A stretch of DNA of 40,357 nucleotides from Asparagopsis taxiformis (taxonomy: Eukaryota; Rhodophyta; Florideophyceae; Bonnemaisoniales; Bonnemaisoniaceae): NCBI GenBank assembly GCA_030407315.1, contig JALQPE010000664.1:1-40357 (forward strand). The letters run 5' to 3'. The notes beneath the pieces were generated by a model. It searched no databases and was not told the origin of the DNA. It saw nothing but the letters and a program-made list of their open reading frames with translations. Of the stretch, positions 9,444 to 20,388 are shown one piece after another. Numbering within the stretch: position 1 is the stretch's first letter; each line of letters opens with the position of its first letter. Both the position numbers and the translations under genes were made by a program.

Positions 9444-12400
9444 GTGGAAACAAGAAGTCTAGACCATCTCGGTCAAGCCCCGTTACGGGAGAGCATCCTC
9501 GATATGTTGTCTCACCATGAGTCTATGTGGGATGGATCCCTGGGAGATATCCGTGCTACGGAACACCGAATCGATATTATCGAAGGAAGCAAGCCCAGGC
9601 GGCAACAACCCTATCAGATGGGACCTGCTCGGCGAGAGATTGCGCGTAAGGAAATTACCAGCATGCTGGAAAAAGGAGTGATCGAACCTTCGATCTCCGA
9701 ATGGGCTAACCCGGTTGTACTTGTCCCGAAGAAGGATGGAAAACTACGCTTTTGTGTTGACTATCGGGGTCTTAACGACATCACGATCAATGATGTGTAC
9801 CCCCTTCCAAGAATGGACGATTGTATTGAATCCCTCGGAGATGCTCAGGTATTCACTACCTTGGATTGTAACTCTGGTTACTGGCAGATACCCGTTGCAC
9901 AGGACGACCGTGACAAGATGGCATTTACCTCCCACTTGGGAACATACTGTTTCAAACGCCTTCCTTTTGGCTTGAAGAATGCTCCGGCCACGTTCCAACG
10001 TGCTATCGATATCATATTGAGCAGCGTTCGCTGGCAGACTTGTCTGATATACTTAGACGATGTGATCGTATTCTCCCGGGACGAAGCGGAACACCTCCAC
10101 CACGTGGACCAGGTCCTCTCTCTCCTACGGAAGGCAGGGGTCACCCTAAAGTTGACAAAGTGTCAATTCTTCGAAAAGAAAGTTGACTACCTTGGTCATG
10201 TCGTGATGCCGGGCAAGCTAGCCGTCGCACAAAATGCCACCGCGGCAATCGCCAATGTGGTCTTTCCCCAAACTCCCACGCAGATGCGCTCCTTCCTAGG
10301 AAGTTGCGGAGTCTTCCGCCGATTCATTAAAGGATACGCGGCAATTGCCCACCCCTTAAACGAAATGCTGACCAAAGACAACATCCCTAAGTTCGGGAAA
10401 GAACCTCCCACTGAGGAGCAACAACGCGCGTTCACTGCCCTCAAGGAGGTCATGATCAAGCCACCGATACTGGCACTACCCAAGTTAGGTAAACCTTACA
10501 CCGTGGACACGGACGCGTCCGCGTACCAAATAGGATGCGCTCTGCTACAGCAGCAGGAGGAAGGGAATGACCCTAAGCCAATCGGCTATTGGTCGCGAAC
10601 GCTAACCAAACCTGAAAGAGGATACTCCCCCACGGAACGCGAATGCTTAGCCGTCGTGTGGGCTGTCACTACCCTACGTCCATACTTGGAGCAAACGAAG
10701 TTTGTTGCTCGAACGGACCATAACGCGCTGCGATGGCTTATGAATATCAATGACCCTTCGGGAAGACTATGCCGTTGGCGCCTCCGACTTGCGGAATTCG
10801 ATTACCAAATCGTCTACCGACCCGGTCGGGTTCACCAACTACCAGACGCCTTGTCGCGTGTAGAAACCACCGGCGAGACGCCCATTCCCATCGACGATGA
10901 AATACCAACTCTGTTGGCTACGCGTGCACCACAGGGTGAAACGCACCCCGACGATGACGTCGATGTCTGGTACTATGACCTTTCTCTAGCCAGAGACGTG
11001 GAGAAACAATCTACCTCCAAAGGTTCCCCCTTCCTAACAACTCATCCGCATACGGAAAACTTTAGCCCAATAACTCTCAAGGAGTGGCTCGAGGAGCAAC
11101 AAGCCGATTTCTGTCAACAGGCCCTTGCCTCTCAGAAGTCTGACTCGCTCTTCTTCGAGGATGAAGACGGTGTCCTTTGTAGGAAGTCTAAGTTGGACGG
11201 ATCATTCCAGATTGTAGTACCCAAAGCCTTGCGGCTACGTCTATTGACAATGTGCCACCATGGCCTATTAGCAGGACACCCTGGTCAGAATCGCATGTAC
11301 GACACGATGCGCTTATCCTACTATTGGCCTGCAATGGCTGCGGACATAACCGGAACAGTCGAACGCTGTTCAGCGTGCGCAAAGAACCGGCTACGGTTGC
11401 GCAAACAGGCGAGCACCCTTCAGCTGTTCCCAGCTACCATTCCTCTGGATGACGTCGCGATTGACCTCCTCGGTCCTCTACCACGTACCAAGGAATGCAA
11501 TGTGCACCTACTGGTGATATCACGCCGCTTTACCAAGCTCACCCAAGTGGTTCCCTTGCGAAGCATCACAGCCTACCATGTGGCAGTGGCCTTCTGTACA
11601 CACTGGGTGTTCAAGTACGGTCCCCCACGGACATTATTATCCGACAACGGTCCGCAATTTGCGTCAAAGTTCTTCCAGGCTGTCTGCCTCCAGTTGGGAA
11701 CGAAGAACGTCTTCACGACGGCATACCATCCCCAGACAAATGGGCAAGTCGAACGGTACAACCGTACTATGTTGAACATGCTACGTAATTACGTCAATGA
11801 TAACCAGGATGACTGGGATGTCTACGCACCAGCGTTAACGTATGCGTACGATACGCACGTGCATCGCACAACGGGTACCACACCCTTCGACCTAATCCTA
11901 AGCCGACCTCCGCCACCATACGCGACACACCACTCGGTAAGACGAAGAACAACGCCGGATGCGTTCACGAAGCAAGACTTCTTACGCCGTATCACGGACA
12001 CCATCGAGCTGGCAGGTAAACGTCTACACAGCGCACAGGCGCGATACAAACGCAACTTCGACCGGTCGATCCGGAAGTCCAAACGACTCATCACGACCGA
12101 TGATTATGTGTACCTGGACAACCCAGAAGTCCGCGAACGGAATAAGCTAACTCCGATAGCCCAAGGTCCCTACAGGGTTATCCGTGCCGGACGGCGTACG
12201 GTGTACATTGATCGCGACGGTATTACCGAAAAGGTTAGCCTCGACAGAGTCGCACTCGCTCCTCGTCCGGAAGACAATCAAACGCCATCCCTTGCATCAC
12301 CCCCCGCTAAAGCGCGCGACACACCATCAGGTACAGACGCCCTCGCGTCGACTACACAACACCACCAACCGCCGAGCGGACAACAAAGCGCACAAAGCGG

Positions 12401-13283
12401 ACCACCCCCACCAAGTCCTACGCAGGAACCTCCCACCATGGAGCAGACATCGTCTTCGCGACAACCTATAATTAGGATAACAGGAGAAGGTAGTGGTTTG
12501 GGACAAACCACCCTTCAGGAGGGGGCCCCCGACACTATACGCGTAAGCCAAAATTTTCCGCAACCCTCCCGGGACGAGCGCAATAAACCGCCACCCTCGG
12601 GTAGTGCACCCACAATCGGGAGCGAGGCACACGACCTAAGTCGCTCACTTGGGCATCAACAAACCACACCCATGGTATCACCCGAGCCGAGTCGCACGCA
12701 ATTGCGAAGAAGTCAGCGACGAAGACGCCAAGACAACACTGCCGATGTAGATCAACAGCAATGCCCCAACCCTAACCGGGCTCATACACAGCACAAGCGA
12801 ACGCCGCGCCAAACCACGGCAGGGGCCGATGCCATCTACCCAACCCGAAGGCGTTCGACCCGCACAAAAGCGACAAAAGGACTACCATTTGGAGCACGCG
12901 GACAGACGCCGGACCTCGTGGAACCACGGGCAACCACCCCCAATGGGGAACAAGAAGTATCGCTGCGATCAACTCGCCCAAACGGCGAACAATTTGCTTC
13001 CCCCGACGAGGCGGTGGAAACCCCAAGGGGAAGTGACGACGCAATGCACGCACCCTCAGCGGAGGAGTACGCAATAGACGACCTGGTCGACTACGTCACT
13101 GACGACGACGGTGAACAATGGTTCCTGGTAAAATGGTATGGCTACCGCAAGCCAACATGGACGCAACGTACAAACGTCCCACCCGAATGGGCATCGCGGT
13201 ACTTCCGTCGAATGCAACCCCACAAAGGTAGCAAGCCACCGCGCCGAGCGCGCACGCGCACACCCAGAAGTGGGAAGAAGTAG
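9444..13283 (+). CDS. pol: Ty3/gypsy (chromovirus-type) Pol polyprotein, 5'-truncated
   Basis: A 1279-codon frame without a natural ATG at its start; it opens immediately after the palindromic arm, so the N-terminus (Gag and protease) is missing. Domains in order: reverse transcriptase with CVDYRGLN and the catalytic YLDD at residues 203-206; RNase H with DTDAS (Asp355, Asp357); integrase zinc finger H606/H612/C642/C645; integrase core with Asp674, Asp734 and Glu770 (exactly 35 residues between the last two); a long basic, Pro/Ser/Thr-rich tail; and a C-terminal chromodomain at about 1207-1258 (WFLVKWYGY...W). Such chromodomains direct integration to particular chromatin. The enzyme would copy the element RNA and integrate the cDNA. 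All catalytic residues are present, so decay is recent, but without Gag the copy cannot be autonomous. Confidence 0.97.
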   Translation: METRSLDHLGQAPLRESILDMLSHHESMWDGSLGDIRATEHRIDIIEGSKPRRQQPYQMGPARREIARKEITSMLEKGVIEPSISEWANPVVLVPKKDGKLRFCVDYRGLNDITINDVYPLPRMDDCIESLGDAQVFTTLDCNSGYWQIPVAQDDRDKMAFTSHLGTYCFKRLPFGLKNAPATFQRAIDIILSSVRWQTCLIYLDDVIVFSRDEAEHLHHVDQVLSLLRKAGVTLKLTKCQFFEKKVDYLGHVVMPGKLAVAQNATAAIANVVFPQTPTQMRSFLGSCGVFRRFIKGYAAIAHPLNEMLTKDNIPKFGKEPPTEEQQRAFTALKEVMIKPPILALPKLGKPYTVDTDASAYQIGCALLQQQEEGNDPKPIGYWSRTLTKPERGYSPTERECLAVVWAVTTLRPYLEQTKFVARTDHNALRWLMNINDPSGRLCRWRLRLAEFDYQIVYRPGRVHQLPDALSRVETTGETPIPIDDEIPTLLATRAPQGETHPDDDVDVWYYDLSLARDVEKQSTSKGSPFLTTHPHTENFSPITLKEWLEEQQADFCQQALASQKSDSLFFEDEDGVLCRKSKLDGSFQIVVPKALRLRLLTMCHHGLLAGHPGQNRMYDTMRLSYYWPAMAADITGTVERCSACAKNRLRLRKQASTLQLFPATIPLDDVAIDLLGPLPRTKECNVHLLVISRRFTKLTQVVPLRSITAYHVAVAFCTHWVFKYGPPRTLLSDNGPQFASKFFQAVCLQLGTKNVFTTAYHPQTNGQVERYNRTMLNMLRNYVNDNQDDWDVYAPALTYAYDTHVHRTTGTTPFDLILSRPPPPYATHHSVRRRTTPDAFTKQDFLRRITDTIELAGKRLHSAQARYKRNFDRSIRKSKRLITTDDYVYLDNPEVRERNKLTPIAQGPYRVIRAGRRTVYIDRDGITEKVSLDRVALAPRPEDNQTPSLASPPAKARDTPSGTDALASTTQHHQPPSGQQSAQSGPPPPSPTQEPPTMEQTSSSRQPIIRITGEGSGLGQTTLQEGAPDTIRVSQNFPQPSRDERNKPPPSGSAPTIGSEAHDLSRSLGHQQTTPMVSPEPSRTQLRRSQRRRRQDNTADVDQQQCPNPNRAHTQHKRTPRQTTAGADAIYPTRRRSTRTKATKGLPFGARGQTPDLVEPRATTPNGEQEVSLRSTRPNGEQFASPDEAVETPRGSDDAMHAPSAEEYAIDDLVDYVTDDDGEQWFLVKWYGYRKPTWTQRTNVPPEWASRYFRRMQPHKGSKPPRRARTRTPRSGKK

Positions 13284-13911
13284 CATAACCCCGCAGGGAC
13301 GACAACCTAACAAAAGGGACGAGTCCACCCTGTGGGTATGCGACGGGTACCGAGGCCTCGGGAGGCTAGGCCGAAAAGGGCGCGCTATATGTCTGCACAC
13401 CGCCAACCGGAGAAAAATTAAGAAATTTGGAAAAACAAAAAAAATCCGCTAACAAGGCTTTCAACAAAACAAGTCAACACGTCAACGTGATGATGCATCT
13501 TTAGTGTACCTCAAGGGTGCCTCAGGACCACCTGATGAACAAAGGCGCAACGCAGAAGCGTGTTCAAACTACCCTTAGAGGTTTCGCACGAAGGCAATTG
13601 CCTGTCCTCAGCGACGATAGTGGCTCGAAGGCCGAGCCCGATGGGAAGCAGACGGTGCCGCAGGGGCGGGAGCACGCTCGTTCGTCGAAGGACGAGGATG
13701 GCGGGGTGGAACCCTTGCGTAGGTCGGGTTGCGACGCAAACCACGCTGCGGAACAGCACCAGCACCCCGACGGTGGGCAGGCACAGGGCCATGCGAAGGC
13801 GCGAACGCAGGAGCGGCTACCTCAACCGTGGGAACAGACGCCGAACGCGGAGATAAGTCCGGTGATTCAGGCGACCCTATCCGGGTATCCAATCGCGCGA
13901 GCAAAAGGGTA
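13284..13911. other. Spacer between pol stop and antisense ORFs
   Basis: Non-coding, or at least without a recognisable product. Purine-rich tracts at 13370-13385 and 13410-13445 (ggagaaaaattaagaaatttgg, then an A-rich run) are possible polypurine tracts. No clear TG...CA LTR start follows. Confidence 0.35.
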
Positions 13912-15006
13912 TCAGCACCCGCGGCACCCACGGGGGGAACGAAGACGAGTACGCACGTTGCGTTCCGGAGAACCGTCATCAGGAGAACGAGCACGCCGAC
14001 GCGAGTAACCAGGCTGAACCGCCTCCTCGCCACCCCCTCCGGGAACAACGCGCACGGCAGCAGTCGCTTGCTGTAGCTGACGCCGGGCGTCCTCTAATTC
14101 ATCTTCTAATTCCCCGACCCGGGCCCGCAACTCCGCCGCATCATGGCGCGCTGCCTCAATCTCCTTATCCGCCACGCGGCGACGTCCACGTTCCTCACGG
14201 AGGCGTTCTCGGGCGTCGTTACGCTGCTCGCGTCCATGCTTGTAGCGATTAGCTAACGTAATACACGACAGCGCAAGCGTATCCAACGCGGAGTTGACAA
14301 CATAACGCCCATTGGCAGATACAAAAATAGAAGCGATCGTGCCATCCCCAATTTCCTCGGCCAACTGCCGCACTTGCGGAACCGACATCAACTCGCGACC
14401 GGACAATTCCCCACGTAGGATGTTCACAGCCGGAGGCTGACGCGGAGTACCGTCATCACCATTAATGGATGGCTCCGAGCCCTTGTCAGACGACACGAAT
14501 GCCTCCACGGCGGGTCCCATCTGCGAAGGCGGGGCAGCCACGGGCTGAGGGGCTGGCGCGGTAGGCGTAGTGTCCATCGGGACAGGCCTTTCGTACAAGT
14601 CAGCGGAACCACCAGGTGGTAAGGGAGCGACAGGAGCAAAACTCCGCCCTGCGTAGGGAGACCTACCCCCCGGGCCGCCCAGTTCGGCATTCCACCACGG
14701 ACGCGGTACGAACGCTTCGCCAACCGGCTGGTACTTGTAAGACTCGGGGTGCCCATCGGAGTAAGTCTCAGGCTCCAGGCCGTAATATCCGTCATCGGTA
14801 AATTCACTATCCCTTCGGTAAGGAGGTAGCTCCGCTGCCGTACCCTCTCGATGGTTCAACACGTTGATACGTAACGCCCTCACCGGCAAGTCACTAGTCG
14901 TGAAGATAACCACCTTTTCCGGTGCGAGCCCAGTAATGTTGGTACTCACCATCTCCTGCGGATAGTCACCGCTCCCACGAGCTACCTCCAACAACCTTCG
15001 GACCAC
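13912..15006 (-). CDS. Antisense ORF 2 of the retroelement, copy A (coiled coil, unknown function)
   Basis: A 364-codon minus-strand frame opposite the element's 3' region. It has an acidic/Pro-rich N-terminal half, a segment ELSGRELMSVPQVRQLAEEIGDG, then a strongly charged heptad-like stretch (about residues 250-320, many Arg/Glu/Ala) expected to form a coiled coil, and a basic Arg-rich tail (RRRARSPDDGSPE...). It begins four codons after the stop of the upstream antisense frame and in the same frame, with no ATG at that point, so it may be the downstream part of one longer protein. The family is unknown to me. Antisense ORFs are known in some plant gypsy elements such as maize Grande, but I see no homology to those. 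Confidence 0.5.
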   Translation of the reverse strand: MVRRLLEVARGSGDYPQEMVSTNITGLAPEKVVIFTTSDLPVRALRINVLNHREGTAAELPPYRRDSEFTDDGYYGLEPETYSDGHPESYKYQPVGEAFVPRPWWNAELGGPGGRSPYAGRSFAPVAPLPPGGSADLYERPVPMDTTPTAPAPQPVAAPPSQMGPAVEAFVSSDKGSEPSINGDDGTPRQPPAVNILRGELSGRELMSVPQVRQLAEEIGDGTIASIFVSANGRYVVNSALDTLALSCITLANRYKHGREQRNDARERLREERGRRRVADKEIEAARHDAAELRARVGELEDELEDARRQLQQATAAVRVVPGGGGEEAVQPGYSRRRARSPDDGSPERNVRTRLRSPRGCRGC

Positions 15007-15018
15007 CGATGCCGGTAA

Positions 15019-16451
15019 TTACCGACTATGGGGAACGACCGCCGACTGCGGTACCGACGTGATGTCATGCCAAGTACGGCTTACCTTTTCGATGAGTGTC
15101 GTGTCCAACACCGGCACGAAGCCCCGCGTCTCAGCGATACGAGCCAACTCGATCCCTATCAGGACTTCCCTCTCCAATTCGAGATAAGAAAGGAACCTGT
15201 CGCGTTGCCAAGCGGGCGCCTCGTGAAGAGCAGAATGATGGAAATACACCAGTGACAGTGAGTCGGCAATCGGCAAACACATCGGTGGAGATGACTTTCC
15301 ACGCATATGATGCTCGTAATGACCTGTTTCGGGACGAGGGGGGTACGCGAACCAGCGAGACCGAACTATCGGCATGTCCTTCACCGTTCCTTGATAGGAT
15401 TCCAACTGGAACAACCGACGGTTCATACGTTCAACGAAAAGTGCATCCCCGGGATGGAGCAGGAAGGTCCTATCGCTGAATAGCGCGTGAGATACGCCGA
15501 AGTGGCGCATCGGGCGACTCGAAGGGAGACGGGCATACGCCGACCAGCACTCATTCTGTACCTGGTGACTCTGCCCTCGGAGGGAACTCATGAGAAACAT
15601 GTCGCGACGCAATTCGCTTCTCGGACGGTCGGTAAATTCCCTACGAGGGAGCCGCGCAAACGGATAATGTTTCCAAGGAGCTACTAACTCACGCCTGAAA
15701 GGCAAGACCCTAGAATCGAATACCATCAGCTCATCAGCGTTGGTAGGGTAGAACTCCCGGGGAAACGCCAGTTAGCAGTGGGTTTCGGAACCCTAACGGG
15801 AGTGTCGTAGGACGTGGCAGCCGGTGCTGAGGCAGGCGCAGCAGCGTACGGATCGACCAAGGTTGTGCCCGATGGCCTCTCGCTTAAAGAAGCAGTAACG
15901 GGAACTGCACCGGACCCACTCTGGGTAGCTCCGCCGGCAGAGGTGTATGGGTCCGCAGCCGACCCAACGACCTGAGTACTTGCCTTCTCGGATTCCGCCC
16001 GAGCGGCCTCTCTGCGTAACTCCTCATCCCTACGCTTACGTGCGTCTGCCAGGATCTGCTGGTTGCGGCGACCATATTCCTCATAAGGGTTCGCCGAAGC
16101 GCTACGACCCGAGGAGGTACGAACCGCTGAGGCGGAGGGCCGGGCCATAGTTGACCGGGAACTCAGCTGATGCCTAACAGACGATTGCCTCGCGGGTTTC
16201 GGCGTCGCGCCTCCTTCGGCGATAACTTCGACAACGTCGTCGGCATCCGCCGGCATTGCTCCTTGTGGGGACAGACCGGTAATCTTAGCGGGCTCGGTTG
16301 CGTGTGACGACGGCGTAGCCGATGACTGTTTGGCAGCAGCCACCGGAGTGGAAGGCTTCTGGGAAGCAGGCGAGTCGACTGGGCCGAGGCTGCGCCCTTG
16401 CGAACATCTCCCGGTTGGGGTTGTGGGACAAGAGCTGAAACGGGCGAGCAC
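15019..16451 (-). pseudogene. Antisense ORF 1, copy A, frameshifted
   Basis: Counterpart of the intact 477-codon frame at 21496-22929. One C is missing in a C/G run near 15756-15762, which splits the frame into a 241-codon part (16451-15726, ending abnormally after NWRFPG) and a 235-codon part (15726-15019). All other sequence agrees with copy B. As copy B is open through this point, the break is either a fresh mutation or an assembly error here. Confidence 0.6.
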
Positions 16452-17215
16452 TCAATGCATCCGCCAGTAGCTATCGTTTCGAAACCAGCAGTTTCCTTGC
16501 GTAATTTGGAAATTTTCGAAATTATGTAGAATTGGCGGGCGCACATGCGAGCATGGCGAGCGCCACGTGTAGGGTTATTGGTCGTAGTACACGTATTGCA
16601 ATACCACCGCGGCCGCCGGCGCGGCCCGCCCCATTGGGCCCTCGGGACGGACCACTCGGCCCCGGTACGCAATTACAAGTAGTGACCCTTCTCCAATGAG
16701 TAAAAGGTAACAAACCCCCTCTAAGGTACCGATCCAAGTTAACCCTGGAGGTGACGCACCGTTGACGACACTCGTATCAATCGTTTCCGTCTTAGGGATT
16801 GTTCCGTTCCGCATCACAGCGTGGGTGCGTAACGTACCGTGGTCCCCGGGTTACCACGGAATGCCAACACGACGTCTACGCGTGTGAGGCTGATCAAGGT
16901 CAACAGTTTCGTCTAAGCGTGAGTGCTCGGAACCGACATACACCGTGTGTCGCGCCGTCCGTTCTGAGTTGACTAACCGCTAAAACGCCCGCCTGTTTCC
17001 GTGATCCGACCTAGCCACCGTTGGCTCGTGCGTCGCCCTGGTGGATTTTCCTCTAAGGGTGATCAAGATCCTTCCGATTCAAACCGCTCTACCACCTACC
17101 GAGTCGAGGCCAGTGGACGGTCGTCGGCAGTGCGACTACGCTTTACCGCTTCGGGTTAACAAAAGCCAGGAGTGCGAAGCCGCCTCTCCGGCGACTACTC
17201 GAGACGTTTGGACGA
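16452..17215. other. Spacer between antisense ORFs
   Basis: About 760 bp with no supported product. A TGA lies directly upstream of the antisense ORF 1 frame, so that protein must start at an internal ATG or be joined by splicing to an upstream exon, of which the frame at 17220-17570 is a candidate. Confidence 0.35.
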
Positions 17216-17219
17216 CTAC

Positions 17220-17570
17220 CTAAGTCATTACGTCTAAGCGCCAGTTAAGTCCTACAGGGGTGGCTGTCTTATCAGAGCGAGCGGGAGTCGCAGTGTCCTT
17301 GTCAACCGGCGAAGCCTGAGTGATTGGCGCTTTCGAGGAAGTCGAACGAGTCGGAGTAGACGGCTGAGCAGCGGGTTCCGGAGGCGCACTTGTCGCAGGC
17401 GCGGAAGACGATTTGGTCGACGCTGGAGCGACCCCGGTACGGGATGACGAAGCTTGATGACGGGTCGTGGGACGACGCACGCTCGAGCGCGTAGTCGGAC
17501 GGTTGGGCGAACCCATATCTTCTTTCTCCTCCTCTGAGGATTCGAATTGAATCGGCGCGCGGGGAGCCAT
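17220..17570 (-). CDS. Antisense ORF 0, copy A: Ser/Thr/Pro-rich 116-aa protein
   Basis: Starts at a good ATG (MAPRAPIQFESSEEEKED) and is low-complexity throughout, rich in Ser, Thr, Pro and Ala, with an acidic patch near the N-terminus. It lies on the same strand and upstream of the two other antisense frames. The N-terminus of antisense ORF 1 has a similar composition, so this may be a first exon of that gene rather than a separate protein. No domain is recognised. Confidence 0.35.
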   Translation of the reverse strand: MAPRAPIQFESSEEEKEDMGSPNRPTTRSSVRRPTTRHQASSSRTGVAPASTKSSSAPATSAPPEPAAQPSTPTRSTSSKAPITQASPVDKDTATPARSDKTATPVGLNWRLDVMT

Positions 17571-17579
17571 CTTAAGCCG

Positions 17580-19052
17580 ACGAAAGGCGGTGGAATACGT
17601 TGGCGATAAAACCCTGTACGGGATAAACCGATGGCCTATTGGCTTAAATCTCCGGCAGAAGAGCTACGGAATTCAACCCTGATGGGGGGGATCGCAAGGC
17701 GAGTGGCCGGATAACGAATACAAGCCTCAAGGCGGCACCACTCACGCGATCACGTGCCTGATTATCTCGCGATTCGATACAAAAACCCTTTGAGGGATGA
17801 CGGAAGGGACGCAAGTGCAATGCAATTGAACACCGAAGGGATGAGGCGCGGTACAGCTGATGGATCAATACAACCGATGTTGTCAATTCCAAAGTGGAAA
17901 CAGTCTGGTGGACCTTCGCAAGAGTCGGGTGGACAACAAAAATAGCGCACACGCGTCGGGCGCGGGAGAAATTTTGAATGCAGAAATGCAACGGCTATCG
18001 CCAAAAATTTGTAATTTTTAATTTTGTCGGGACGACAAATCTCTCAGGAGGGGACCATGTCGTACCGCCTGGCGGTCCTCCCAATCTGAGCGTGTCGCTT
18101 CCCTATTGGGTACCCACTTAAGGGATGTGCCAATCACAAGGCACCAGCCAACTGGGCGTGTTTCCTGTAATTGGGACAAGCGCAAGGCTGCAAATACCCA
18201 CTCGGGCCTATCGGCCCCGGCCAAGACCCCACAAGGGGCAAATTTTAACTTAGGCTGATCAGCCATACATTACAATGTAAGCCTATTGGCAATGACCTCG
18301 CGGGTAGGCGGGCGCCAGTAATTGGTTTCTGGTTGGTCACTAACTGGATATTTATTCCTAACCACTAACCCTAGCTTACAGTAGACTTAATATAAAACTG
18401 CCACTGGAATAGCCAGTAGGCACGGTTTCTAGAGTAACGTAAACTCAAGTGGAATTACGACCCATTGGAACAGTGTTTGCATACCTAGTGTTTAACCCTC
18501 TCAGGGACAACCTTAGGGTTAGCTAACAGCTCGACGGATTACGTCACTCGCTCCATCTATACGCACCTAGCGTGAGCATTCCTATTCGCCTAACCCCTTC
18601 CGGGTAGCGACCCCTTCTCTCATACGAGACTACCCGCTAGGTATACTATAAGGTTCATCTGCTCTACCACTTTCCTCTACCGGGGCTCGGGACACCTGTC
18701 GGGTGGTTTGCCGCTCTAGCGGATTTTCTACCTGCTACAGACTCCTCGTCCAGGAAAGTGCGCCATTTTTCCTACTCCTCGCCTCACCTTTTCTGTAGGC
18801 CCCATATGCTAGTGTTTTTCCTATATTTCTGTAGTGATGACGTCATTATAGACTACAGAAGGCGGTAGAAGATACAATAATTTGCGCCTGTTCTGCCAGG
18901 TCATGTGCTTCAAAGCGTAATTCGCACCCTAGGTATCGTTTTTCTGGGCCTCCCATCGCACCGCTCCGTTTCAAATTCATCCCTCTATTGTTCTCCTACA
19001 CGTCATTTCCGCCCGCAGAGTGCTACTTAAACGACAGATTCTGGAAATCCCT
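17580..19052. other. Non-coding end of unit A; possible LTR or promoter region
   Basis: About 1.45 kb without a convincing gene. Its last 700 bp contain a perfect CRE-type palindrome TGACGTCA (18838-18845) inside a small inverted repeat (ctgtagtgatgacgtcat...agactacag). Regulatory or LTR sequence of the element would be expected here, but with the 5' end of the element gone there is no second LTR to compare, so no boundaries can be set. Confidence 0.3.
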
Positions 19053-19063
19053 TGTTAACGGTT

Positions 19064-19761
19064 AACCGCCACCCTCGGGTAGTGCACCCACAATCGGGAG
19101 CGAGGCACACGACCTAAGTCGCTCACTTGGGCATCAACAAACCACACCCATGGTATCACCCGAGCCGAGTCGCACGCAATTGCGAAGAAGTCAGCGACGA
19201 AGACGCCAAGACAACACTGCCGATGTAGATCAACAGCAATGCCCCAACCCTAACCGGGCTCATACACAGCACAAGCGAACGCCGCGCCAAACCACGGCAG
19301 GGGCCGATGCCATCTACCCAACCCGAAGGCGTTCGACCCGCACAAAAGCGACAAAAGGACTACCATTTGGAGCACGCGGACAGACGCCGGACCTCGTGGA
19401 ACCACGGGCAACCACCCCCAATGGGGAACAAGAAGTATCGCTGCGATCAACTCGCCCAAACGGCGAACAATTTGCTTCCCCCGACGAGGCGGTGGAAACC
19501 CCAAGGGGAAGTGACGACGCAATGCACGCACCCTCAGCGGAGGAGTACGCAATAGACGACCTGGTCGACTACGTCACTGACGACGACGGTGAACAATGGT
19601 TCCTGGTAAAATGGTATGGCTACCGCAAGCCAACATGGACGCAACGTACAAACGTCCCACCCGAATGGGCATCGCGGTACTTCCGTCGAATGCAACCCCA
19701 CAAAGGTAGCAAGCCACCGCGCCGAGCGCGCACGCGCACACCCAGAAGTGGGAAGAAGTAG
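19064..19761 (+). pseudogene. Duplicated 3' fragment of pol (integrase tail and chromodomain)
   Basis: Repeats the last ~230 codons of the pol gene, from the basic linker through the chromodomain (EEYAIDDLVDYV...WFLVKWYGY) to the same stop. It has no reverse transcriptase or integrase core. The first usable ATG gives 203 residues (from 19150). It is a by-product of the tandem duplication. If translated it would be a free chromodomain protein, but nothing indicates that it is expressed. Confidence 0.9.
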
Positions 19762-20388
19762 CATAACCCCGCAGGGACGACAACCTAACAAAAGGGACGA
19801 GTCCACCCTGTGGGTATGCGACGGGTACCGAGGCCTCGGAGGCTAGGCCGAAAAGGGCGCGCTATATGTCTGCACACCGCCAACCGGAGAAAAATTAAGA
19901 AATTTGGAAAAACAAAAAAAATCCGCTAACAAGGCTTTCAACAAAACAAGTCAACACGTCAACGTGATGATGCATCTTTAGTGTACCTCAAGGGTGCCTC
20001 AGGACCACCTGATGAACAAAGGCGCAACGCAGAAGCGTGTTCAAACTACCCTTAGAGGTTTCGCACGAAGGCAATTGCCTGTCCTCAGCGACGATAGTGG
20101 CTCGAAGGCCGAGCCCGATGGGAAGCAGACGGTGCCGCAGGGGCGGGAGCACGCTCGTTCGTCGAAGGACGAGGATGGCGGGGTGGAACCCTTGCGTAGG
20201 TCGGGTTGCGACGCAAACCACGCTGCGGAACAGCACCAGCACCCCGACGGTGGGCAGGCACAGGGCCATGCGAAGGCGCGAACGCAGGAGCGGCTACCTC
20301 AACCGTGGGAACAGACGCCGAACGCGGAGATAAGTCCGGTGATTCAGGCGACCCTATCCGGGTATCCAATCGCGCGAGCAAAAGGGTA

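Larger units (their letters stand above)
12586..19052. repeat. 6.47-kb tandem unit, copy A
   Basis: Identical in order to 19064-25533. It starts inside the pol coding sequence (at about codon 1048) and ends at ctggaaatccct. By eye I find only seven differences from copy B: a G indel near 13370, a C indel near 15757, a substitution near 17426, a T indel near 18020, a C indel near 18199, a substitution near 18324 and a T indel near 18609. An 11-bp joint (tgttaacggtt, 19053-19063) separates the copies. Confidence 0.97.

Noticed and set aside
9444..13283. A DIRS-type element because of the inverted ends
   Set aside because: Pol carries a DD35E integrase with a zinc finger and a chromodomain, not a tyrosine recombinase.
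13517..14048. Overlapping frames on both strands near the pol 3' end (163 and 146 codons)
   Set aside because: Arg/Pro/Gly/Ala-rich composition typical of GC-rich shadows; they lie over the end of the antisense coiled-coil frame and have no motifs.
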